DNA from: Rhodopirellula sp.
Lineage (GTDB): Bacteria; Planctomycetota; Planctomycetia; Pirellulales; Pirellulaceae
DNA length: 32,432 nt
NCBI GenBank assembly: GCA_002701385.1
Contig: NZVD01000077.1
Location: 27,157-59,588 of the forward strand
Reading direction: 5' to 3'
Part shown: piece after piece, positions 26,217 to 32,432 of the stretch
Layout of the letters: the number at the start of each line of letters is the position of its first letter
How positions within the stretch are numbered: position 1 is the stretch's first letter
Notes under the pieces: model-generated
Told to the model about the DNA's origin: nothing
Seen by the model: only the letters and a program-made list of their open reading frames with translations
Databases searched by the model: none
Position numbers and translations under genes: made by a program

Positions 26217-26424
26217 AACTCTACCGAGAACCACACGGAACATTTCGTAATATCTCGAAGACTTTTCGCCGCCAATTCGGGTTTCCCACTCGAACCTAGA
26301 CAACAATGGACTCCAAATTCCTCGTAGCCCTTTTTGCGGCAATCGCTCTGCTAAGCCGGTATTAACTTGGACACCTTGCATACTTAATATCCAATTCGTT
26401 TCACCTCTGTCGATTAGTTGAGCA

Positions 26425-26604
26425 ATGTACAAAACAGAGTCCTTTCTAGTACGAATAGCACTTGCTATCATCAAAACAAAGAGGACGTGGTCCGCAGATG
26501 ACTTACGTAATATCTAAGGGCAGATCGAATATGTCATTCGAGAAGCATTTCGCAAAGAAGGCCGCCTTTCAAAACCTAAACAGATTGACGAAGTGGACGA
26601 ATGA
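26425..26604 (+). pseudogene. Possible gene remnant with an in-frame stop before the acyltransferase
   Basis: From an ATG at 26425 the frame reads about 30 codons (MYKTESFLVRIALAII, then KTKRTWSADDLRNI) to a TAA at 26515-26517. The same frame then continues open for 28 codons with protein-like composition (GQIEYVIREAFRKEG, then RLSKPKQIDEVDE). It ends at a TGA (26602-26604) that overlaps the acyltransferase ATG as ATGA. The overlap resembles that of a real upstream gene in an operon, so this may be a decayed gene. I recognise no family, and chance is a real alternative. Confidence 0.2.
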
Positions 26605-28400
26605 ATCTTCCCGATGCTGCTCCCACCATAGAACGTCGGCATGACCTAGACGCCCTACGGGCTATTGCCATGCTCCTTGGTATCCTCCTGCATGCCATCA
26701 TGCCATTTATCGGGCTCCCCGAAGAGTTTTTCCCACTGCAGGATTCATCCCAGGCTCCCTGGCTCGGGCTAATCTTGCATGCGATTCACGGTTTCCGGAT
26801 GCCGCTATTCTTTCTAATTAGCGGATTCTTTACTGCCATGCTTTGGCGCAAACGAGGCCTCACCGCATTACTTGGCCACAGATTTAAACGAATCTTCCTG
26901 CCGCTATCGCTTGGTATGGTGACTATAATCCCTGCGACTTGGATGGCATACTCTCTGCCTTTACAGGACGACCAAACCGAAGCGGCAATTTATCAAACCG
27001 CTCCACAACTCTCCCCTGCTGCCTTTAAACTCTACGAGGCTATAAGTCAGCACGACACATCCACTGTTCAGGACGTTCTCAAAAATGGAACCTCCCCCAA
27101 TTCCCGGCACCCTGATGGCTACACTCCTCTGAACGCCTGCACTTACGCCAACAATGCGACTGCTGCTAAATTACTACTGGAAGCGGGGGCAGACCCAAAT
27201 CTTGCAAGTCTTTCAGACGACCGCAATACTCCCTTGCACGAAGCCGCCTTTTGGGGGCAAGTGGAAATCGCCGATTTACTGCTACAATACGGCGCCAAAA
27301 CGAGCACGCCAAATATTCATGGTATACCAGCCGCGGTACTTGCAACCGTCGACATCGATCTGGCAATTGGTATCGCTAACTCTATTGGCTTATATCTAGA
27401 AAAGAAAAAAGTAGAGGAGGGCCGTTTACGGATCCTCAAAATGCTTAATCGCATCAATCCTCTCACCCAACCGATCAACACTCTAAATGCCATTACGAAT
27501 GTTACCGAATTTCAATCATTTCCTAAACGCGATGTAATTTCGGAACTAATGTACGCCCCTGTATTCCACCACCTCTGGTTCCTTTGGTATCTATGCTGGC
27601 TCATCGGGGCATTTGCTATATGGGCATTGGTAACTGAGAATTTGAATCTCCGCCTGCCGCGTTGGCTTGTCATGCCTCCGGTTTCATTTCTGTGGCTACT
27701 CCCACTCACCTACCTTTTCCAAAACCAAATGGGAACCACGCCCGAATCTTTTGGGCCTGACACAGCGGTTGGGTTGATTCCCGTCCCGGCCATTCTTGGA
27801 TACTACTGCATATTCTTTTTTTACGGTGCCTGGTATTTCGATTGCCACGATCGAGAAGGGAAACTTGGACGTTTTTGGCTGGCAAGCCTGCTGTTCGGCC
27901 TGCTGTTGGCGTTTCCATTAGGACTAGAGTTTTCAGCTGGCTACTTCAACTTCCGCCGCGATCTTGCTGAACCACAAGACTACCGCTTCTACTCCGTCCT
28001 TTTCCAAGTTGCCTACGTCTGGCTAATGACTTTCGGCAGCATCGGCTTATTCCGACACTGCTTTAGCAAACAAAGCAAACGAATGCGATATGTTTCCGAC
28101 TCATCTTACTGGTTGTACCTGGCTCACGTTCCGCTCCTCATGACACTTCAGTACTTCCTTGCTGAATTACCGATCCCGGCATTACTCAAACTCACTGGCA
28201 CCGTATTTATTTGCACCGCAATCCTATTGCTGAGTTATGAATATTGCATACGATACACTTTCGTCGACACTCTCCTCAACGGAGCTAAGTCCCGCCCTCC
28301 GGTTGCAGTCGCTGCAGTCGACCTATCTGGCTACAAAGCAAGCCAGTCTGACAACGAAAACGAGTCAGCTGGCACCACTGAAGTTACTCAACGGGATTAA
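26601..28400 (+). CDS. Acyltransferase-3 membrane protein with inserted ankyrin repeats
   Basis: A 599-residue multi-spanning membrane protein. The N-terminus has the acyltransferase-3 signature: Arg20 and His31 spaced R-x10-H in LDALRAIAMLLGILLHA, then HGFRMPLFFLISGFFTAML (TM2) and HRFKRIFLPLSLGMVTIIP (TM3). Between TM3 and the later helices is an insert of about 200 residues, with two to three ankyrin repeats at roughly 140-250: DGYTPLNACTYANNATAAKLLLEAGADPN and NTPLHEAAFWGQVEIADLLLQYGA. The helical region resumes at HHLWFLWYLCWLIGAFAIW (about 323) and continues to about 570. The family transfers acyl groups to envelope sugars or lipids. The ankyrin insert suggests a protein-binding site on one membrane face. 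It ends tail-to-tail 1 bp from the M81 gene. The start has no RBS. Confidence 0.9.
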   Translation: MNLPDAAPTIERRHDLDALRAIAMLLGILLHAIMPFIGLPEEFFPLQDSSQAPWLGLILHAIHGFRMPLFFLISGFFTAMLWRKRGLTALLGHRFKRIFLPLSLGMVTIIPATWMAYSLPLQDDQTEAAIYQTAPQLSPAAFKLYEAISQHDTSTVQDVLKNGTSPNSRHPDGYTPLNACTYANNATAAKLLLEAGADPNLASLSDDRNTPLHEAAFWGQVEIADLLLQYGAKTSTPNIHGIPAAVLATVDIDLAIGIANSIGLYLEKKKVEEGRLRILKMLNRINPLTQPINTLNAITNVTEFQSFPKRDVISELMYAPVFHHLWFLWYLCWLIGAFAIWALVTENLNLRLPRWLVMPPVSFLWLLPLTYLFQNQMGTTPESFGPDTAVGLIPVPAILGYYCIFFFYGAWYFDCHDREGKLGRFWLASLLFGLLLAFPLGLEFSAGYFNFRRDLAEPQDYRFYSVLFQVAYVWLMTFGSIGLFRHCFSKQSKRMRYVSDSSYWLYLAHVPLLMTLQYFLAELPIPALLKLTGTVFICTAILLLSYEYCIRYTFVDTLLNGAKSRPPVAVAAVDLSGYKASQSDNENESAGTTEVTQRD

Positions 28401-28401
28401 C

Positions 28402-29901
28402 CTACCTGCGGTAAACTTCCACACGAGGTTCAAATACAACGTCGTCATCCAGTGGAAACATGGGGCGTTCGCATACACTATGCCCTAAACTCTTAAGATT
28501 GGCACTGGTTGCTCCTGGCGCGTCGACATCCAGATAGAGTGACGCCCAATCTTTGTACATATGCGGTTCGCAATGCGGTGATTTCATAACGACTGCATCA
28601 AATCGAGACGGGTCCTGACCGTGTGCCCTGTAAAATGAGCGATCGAACAAATGAACCGCTCGAGTACTGACGACGACCGTATAACTCTTCACTTCCAACA
28701 CGACCGTTGGACCGGCATGCCACAACAGGTTAAAGGTCTCGCTACGGAAGTCACCATCGGAGATCATTCTTACCCGAGCTTTAACTTTTAAGGGAGTATA
28801 CCGTGCTGGATCAATCGTTCCACCCAGCTTCAATTCCACTTCGTTCCCTACGCCTGCTTCTCGAGCTGCCAACACAGCGGGTTCATCTACAATCGGAGTC
28901 AACAATCTTCCCCGATAATCTGCATTATAGAGAGCTGCCAAAATTGCATTCGAATCTCCTGATGCCCCACTACTGGTTGCATCAGCAGCATCAACAAGTA
29001 CGACCGTTCCCTCCTCATTTGCTTTTGTCTGCTCCACCGCTTCGTTTAGAGAAGTAAGAGGCACCTGCATTCGTTCTCGGTGCACCCAAAACAACTCGGC
29101 CATCTCAGTAGCATATTGCTCTGCCAACTCCTGGTTCCCATCAAGTACGACCAAGCTGTTGGTACATAGCTCCGGAACATCCGTAAATGGATTGCCAATA
29201 AACATCCCGGCCGAGAGACCCTCACCGCTTTCTTCAATCTTCTGAGCTAGTCGAATACATTCACCGTAGATACCCGAGTCCGTGATTAGTTCGTCGCCTC
29301 GCACCAAGGCTGGCACTTTGACCTTCGCCATAACCGGCCGCAGATCCTCTTTCAGCATTCGCAACAACAATCTCGCCGATCGCTCTCCGGTCTCTTTTTG
29401 GTCAACATGTGGATAAGTGTGATAAACGACAATCGCGTCGCTGTGCTCCAACATCCGATCGGTCATGATGCCATGAAGATCCATTGACGTCACAATGGGG
29501 ATGTCCTCACCAAGAATCTCGCGTGCTTTCTCAAGAACAAACCCTTCCGGATCCATTTCACTGACCGATGCCATGGCACCATGCATGCAGAAGTATGCTC
29601 CATCCACTCCTCGGTCACGCAATCCTTCCAGGGATTCAACGAGTTCCACAGAGAGCCGACCCCACGCTTCTGCACTAAACGGACCTCCGGAGGTAATCGA
29701 AACCGCACTCATCGTCGGAATCAACTGAACGTCGTCTTCCTCGAAAAAGACTCCCAACGCGCCGCCAATTTCATTAAGCGTTCCACGGGATGCTGACAAC
29801 CAGTCTTCACCGTGGCTCGTGACAAAGTCTTCGTACTGGGTTTCAGCAGGATTAAATGATGATATCTCCTGCATCAATTGAAAAATTGCGATCTGTGGCA
29901 T
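28402..29901 (-). CDS. M81 family metallopeptidase (MlrC-like)
   Basis: A 499-residue cytoplasmic protein without signal peptide. The N-terminal M81 domain (DUF1485) begins IAIFQLMQEISSFNPAETQYEDF and contains CMHGAM (His107), TSMDLHG (Asp141, His143) and YHTYPHVDQKETGE (His161, His165, Asp167), the expected zinc-binding residues. The C-terminal MlrC domain contains ADATSSGASGDSNAILAAL and TTSVVVSTRAVHL-like strands (exactly: VVVSTRAVHLFDRS). MlrC cleaves the linear tetrapeptide in microcystin degradation, but the family is broad and the substrate here is unknown. AGGAAG lies 9 nt before the ATG. It follows the fourth DUF1501 gene (72-bp gap) and a dimethylformamidase-like gene, suggesting amide or peptide degradation as a shared theme. 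Confidence 0.9.
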   Translation of the reverse strand: MPQIAIFQLMQEISSFNPAETQYEDFVTSHGEDWLSASRGTLNEIGGALGVFFEEDDVQLIPTMSAVSITSGGPFSAEAWGRLSVELVESLEGLRDRGVDGAYFCMHGAMASVSEMDPEGFVLEKAREILGEDIPIVTSMDLHGIMTDRMLEHSDAIVVYHTYPHVDQKETGERSARLLLRMLKEDLRPVMAKVKVPALVRGDELITDSGIYGECIRLAQKIEESGEGLSAGMFIGNPFTDVPELCTNSLVVLDGNQELAEQYATEMAELFWVHRERMQVPLTSLNEAVEQTKANEEGTVVLVDAADATSSGASGDSNAILAALYNADYRGRLLTPIVDEPAVLAAREAGVGNEVELKLGGTIDPARYTPLKVKARVRMISDGDFRSETFNLLWHAGPTVVLEVKSYTVVVSTRAVHLFDRSFYRAHGQDPSRFDAVVMKSPHCEPHMYKDWASLYLDVDAPGATSANLKSLGHSVCERPMFPLDDDVVFEPRVEVYRR

Positions 29902-29973
29902 GCGGTTTATCTTCCTGTTAGCTGGTAACTAATCTCACGAAACGTCTACATTCCCCGCTCCACTGATCGACAT

Positions 29974-31371
29974 TCACCCTTCGATCTGTGGCTTTTGCCC
30001 TAAGTCCAACACCTGACTTGGAATTCCCGAGACTAAGCGGAGTTCACCAATATTGAACATTGTATTCATAATGGTCGAGATAAGGTGGCTGGGATCAAGC
30101 GGGTTATCCGCCGGCTCACCTCCCATTTTGTCCGACGAACCGATCGCCCTTCCTTGCTCGAATCCAGCACCGTAGAGAAGCAACGGAGCAAGTTTCGCCC
30201 AATGATCGCGACCTCCGTTTTTATTGATCCGAGGCGTCCGGCCCATTTCTCCGCAACACACGAGCAGAATGTCGTCTTGCAAGCCTCTCGATTCAACGTC
30301 CTCGATGAACGCTGAAATAGCGTGATCAAACGACCAACCTATAGCATTCATTCCGTCGATCATGTTCAGGTTATTGCCATCGGCGTGCATATCCCAAACG
30401 CCGGCGTAACTCGCATGAATGGTAACAAAGCCACAGCCTGCTTCGCATAACCGCCGCGCGAGACATAACAATTTCCCCACAGAGCCTGCATTAGCATCGT
30501 ACAAACCTTGCTTGCCCCGATTCACTTTATCCCACGCTCCCCGCGTAGCATATTGAGATGTATCGTACTTAGCCAGCACCTGAGGATCCTCCAGCGTTAG
30601 ATCCAGTGCTCGCGACACTCCGCCGCCTAGCAGAATTTCATACGCCTGCCTCTGAATTTCATCTAAGGCTGCAAATTGACCTTCGGAATCGGCCTCCTTT
30701 TTCAGCCTGTCTAAGCCAGACAACAGTGCTTTCCGATCACCGAAAAACCGATCTCTGGTTAAATTCAGTTCCATATCCGCCTGTAGTTGCCCGCCCTTGC
30801 CTGGAACAAATGGAGCATACCCGGAACCGTAAGGGCCCGTTTCCTGAAGATTGCCCCGAGCACGGCCAACAGGCACATCTCCACTGACCGCCTGAGGGTA
30901 CAAAATCATACTGGTCGGCATTCCAGTTCGCTTCCGAGTGGTCCCAACGACTCGACTGTAATGAACAGGCAGGCTAGTTTCCAGTGAATGGGGACCGACG
31001 ATCGGCTGGATGTTATGCCCCGCATTCAGAGTTTGAAAGTTACGTACGGTGGTGAAGCGATCAGCCAACTGTGAAAGACGTGGCAAGTATTCACCAAAGT
31101 GAACCCCAGGCAGTGCGGTTGGGATAACATCACAGACAGTACGAACACTTTCATCTGCCAGTGGCTTAGGGTCCAGTGTCTCGAACTGACTCGGCCCGCC
31201 CTGCTGAAAAAGGAAGATCACGGATTTATTACGTAGAGCCTTACTTAATGTCGCAGCCTGAGCTTGGACGTTTAACAAAGAGGCCAACGAAAGTCCGCCT
31301 AACCCTAAGCTACCAATACTCAGCAGCTTTCGGCGACTTATCTTTCCACTCGCATCGTTAATCGTCAGCAT
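29974..31371 (-). CDS. DUF1501 family protein without a DUF1549 partner
   Basis: About 465 residues from the ATG at 31371, beginning MLTINDASGKISRRKLLSIG, a Tat leader with Arg pair and a Leu/Gly core (LGLGGLSLASLL) ending near AQA. A TTG five codons earlier (31386) is possible, but GGGAG lies 8 nt before 31371. Landmarks are VIFLFQQGGPSQFETLDPKP, HASYAGVWDMHADGNN, CCGEMGRTPRIN and GRDHWAKLAPLLLYGAGFEQG. It belongs with the SE(F)GRTPRIN/GRDHW variant at 12760. Unlike the other three, it has no DUF1549 gene beside it inside the window: its upstream neighbour is the dimethylformamidase-like gene and its downstream neighbour the M81 peptidase. Function unknown. Confidence 0.92.
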   Translation of the reverse strand: MLTINDASGKISRRKLLSIGSLGLGGLSLASLLNVQAQAATLSKALRNKSVIFLFQQGGPSQFETLDPKPLADESVRTVCDVIPTALPGVHFGEYLPRLSQLADRFTTVRNFQTLNAGHNIQPIVGPHSLETSLPVHYSRVVGTTRKRTGMPTSMILYPQAVSGDVPVGRARGNLQETGPYGSGYAPFVPGKGGQLQADMELNLTRDRFFGDRKALLSGLDRLKKEADSEGQFAALDEIQRQAYEILLGGGVSRALDLTLEDPQVLAKYDTSQYATRGAWDKVNRGKQGLYDANAGSVGKLLCLARRLCEAGCGFVTIHASYAGVWDMHADGNNLNMIDGMNAIGWSFDHAISAFIEDVESRGLQDDILLVCCGEMGRTPRINKNGGRDHWAKLAPLLLYGAGFEQGRAIGSSDKMGGEPADNPLDPSHLISTIMNTMFNIGELRLVSGIPSQVLDLGQKPQIEG

Positions 31372-31379
31372 TAATTGAA

Positions 31380-31384
31380 CTCCC
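31380..31384 (-). promoter_or_regulatory. Ribosome binding site deciding the fourth DUF1501 start
   Basis: GGGAG on the minus strand, 8 nt before the ATG at 31371. Confidence 0.55.
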
Positions 31385-31398
31385 AACAGTTGTATTCA

Positions 31399-31404
31399 AT
31401 TATA
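31399..31404 (-). promoter_or_regulatory. Possible -10 element (TATAAT) of the DUF1501-M81 unit
   Basis: A perfect TATAAT on the minus strand, 27 nt before the ATG at 31371, which puts the GGGAG RBS in a short leader. The -35 is poor. Confidence 0.4.
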
Positions 31405-31505
31405 TGATGTAGTGCCAAATGGATGCTACAGCGGAACGGAAGGACAAGCTGGGAATTAGACAACCTAGACTCGCGAACCGACCCGAGACCACTTGAGCCA
31501 AATTG

Positions 31506-31526
31506 ACAATTGTTTAACCGGTTAAA
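31506..31526. repeat. Two adjacent palindromes at the end of the dimethylformamidase-like gene
   Basis: ACAATTGT (31506-31513) abuts TTTAACCGGTTAAA (31513-31526), a perfect 14-bp palindrome that covers the stop codon of the gene at 31522. There is no following T-run on the minus strand, so it resembles an operator or an incidental palindrome more than a terminator. Confidence 0.35.
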
Positions 31527-32432
31527 TGGAAAAACGCTTCAGCACGTTGGCTGTGATACGGCTAACGTTTTCATCCACGACGATACTCGCGTTCCAGCAG
31601 ATAGAACCAACCGAGAAGACCTCGCCTCCGGACTCCGTTTGGTAATAGATCACATGGGCTCCTCCGTCATCCGGATTGAGGCCCTTGGCTAACAACTCAG
31701 TATTCGCTGGTGAATACTCTGAAATCTTATCTGTCTCATGACCACTAGCGCCTCCCGGTACTCGCTGATGAAGACTCTCAGTTCCAAACAGATCGCCACG
31801 CCCTAGTCCCGTGTCGCTAAAACACCAATGACTCGGATTAATGACTTCATAGGGCGCTGCAGTCATCGCGCCCGGCCAGGTGAACACTTGGCCTAACAAG
31901 CCGGCCTGAGACTCATGCCTTCGATGCATTCGGCTCTCCTGAGGTTCCCCTGATTCGGCATAGTTTTGGCCGGTGTGGCTCCATTTAGTGTTTTGATAAA
32001 TAATGCGATGATCATCCAGGAACTCAGCTTCGCAGTCGAGTCCATTCCCCCCAAGATAAATCAACTTACCACCATCTTCATGCACCCATTTTTTTAGCTG
32101 CTCTACCATCTTCACAGACCAGTATTCCGGATGCACACTAATGACCAGCACGTCATACTCATCCAGCGGAACCACGTCAAAGTGTAACTGCGTTTCGCTG
32201 TAATAGTCGTATTCAAACCCTTCTCGTTCCATCCAGCCCAGGAATCTCCATTCTGCCGCCGCCATATGACACCCCTGTCGTCCCTGAATAGGGTCGGTTA
32301 ACTGTTCTTCTGTCGCAATGTGATTGAAAGGATCTGGGCGGTCCAGTGAGAGTGGAGCGTATTGTTCCGTGGAATAGGTCATGTGATCCGCATATACATA
32401 TCGCTTTAATTCCAACCTGGAATTGATTGTCG
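31522..32432 (-). CDS. N,N-dimethylformamidase-like protein, C-terminal part (truncated by window)
   Basis: The frame is open to the window edge: codons before the TTG at 32413-32415 continue without a stop, so the visible 303 codons are the C-terminal part of a longer gene (dimethylformamidase large subunits are about 700-800 residues or more). The block LDEYDVLVISVHPEYWSVKMVEQLKKW, then GGKLIYLGGNGLDCEAEF, matches the C-terminal domain of the N,N-dimethylformamidase beta-subunit family, a glutamine-amidotransferase-like fold. YSTEQYAPLSLDRPDPFN and GEVFSVGSICWNASI also fit. Known members hydrolyse N,N-dimethylformamide to dimethylamine and formate, but relatives of unknown substrate are common in planctomycetes. 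It is upstream of the DUF1501 and M81 genes on the same strand, 150 bp away. Confidence 0.75.
   Translation of the reverse strand, partial: TINSRLELKRYVYADHMTYSTEQYAPLSLDRPDPFNHIATEEQLTDPIQGRQGCHMAAAEWRFLGWMEREGFEYDYYSETQLHFDVVPLDEYDVLVISVHPEYWSVKMVEQLKKWVHEDGGKLIYLGGNGLDCEAEFLDDHRIIYQNTKWSHTGQNYAESGEPQESRMHRRHESQAGLLGQVFTWPGAMTAAPYEVINPSHWCFSDTGLGRGDLFGTESLHQRVPGGASGHETDKISEYSPANTELLAKGLNPDDGGAHVIYYQTESGGEVFSVGSICWNASIVVDENVSRITANVLKRFSI

Larger units (their letters stand above)
26162..26600. other. 439-bp divergent spacer with degenerate-looking coding fragments
   Basis: The spacer lies between the minus-strand HlyD gene and the plus-strand acyltransferase gene. It contains the HlyD promoter candidate and short fragments that look coding: an 88-codon minus-strand frame at 26208-26474 with no RBS, and a plus-strand frame at 26425-26604 broken by a TAA. 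The ten bases CGTAATATCT occur twice (near 26246 and 26506). I see no intact recognisable gene. Confidence 0.4.

Noticed and set aside
26162-26275. N-terminal extension of the HlyD adaptor from an ATG at 26275
   Set aside because: The extra 38 residues do not resemble an adaptor N-terminus and a TATAAT lies within them; GGAG supports 26161.
26208-26474. An 88-codon minus-strand frame upstream of the HlyD gene
   Set aside because: No RBS, no recognisable family, and it spans the HlyD promoter candidate; noted only as part of the spacer.
28398-28404. Possible bidirectional terminator between acyltransferase and M81 genes
   Set aside because: The stops are 1 bp apart and no hairpin is evident; only the tight convergent arrangement is real.
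1-32432. CRISPR array, tRNA, rRNA or insertion sequence
   Set aside because: I found no regularly spaced repeats, cloverleaf/CCA ends, rRNA-like stretches or transposase motifs on reading the window; a dedicated tRNA/ncRNA scan could still find small RNAs.

Overview
The window looks like a chromosomal segment of a planctomycete. The main reason is its density of families typical of Planctomycetota: three proteins with DUF1549/DUF1553 domains and CxxCH haem motifs (two also carry PSCyt1 cytochrome modules), four twin-arginine DUF1501 proteins, two type I sulfatases, and many genes with weak or absent Shine-Dalgarno sequences. Base composition is moderate, slightly below 50% GC by eye. I do not assign a genus. 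I see no rRNA, tRNA, CRISPR array, insertion sequence or phage genes.

Layout. The 3' end of an unidentified gene (1-253) and a standalone HEPN-like protein (471-1127) open the window. A minus-strand run follows, transcribed from 8726 down to 1167: YtcJ-type amidohydrolase, SGNH esterase, PSCyt1-DUF1549-DUF1553 cytochrome, DUF1501 protein, SMP-30/gluconolactonase-like propeller. Across a 98-bp divergent spacer a plus-strand run (8825-15141) has the same order of categories: sulfatase, class II aldolase, DUF1549-DUF1553 protein, DUF1501 protein, WD40 propeller. A second plus-strand unit holds a sulfatase and a secreted beta-propeller, possibly a glycosidase-like protein (15438-18304). A third cytochrome/DUF1501 pair lies on the minus strand (22804 to 18331), with tandem PSCyt1 modules.

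The right part holds a minus-strand HlyD-type adaptor, MacB-type permease and DUF1801 gene with no ATPase beside them. Next come a plus-strand acyltransferase-3 with ankyrin repeats inserted between its membrane segments, then a minus-strand group: M81 (MlrC-like) metallopeptidase, a fourth DUF1501 protein, and the 3' part of an N,N-dimethylformamidase-like gene that runs off the window.

How it fits together. Most products carry signal peptides or twin-arginine leaders, so this is largely an extracytoplasmic set: hydrolases for sulfated, esterified or amide-containing substrates next to the uncharacterised DUF1549/DUF1553 + DUF1501 module. The repeated five-part architecture suggests that the cytochrome/DUF1501 pair is a reusable core attached to different substrate enzymes. 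That is inference; the function of the core is not known to me.
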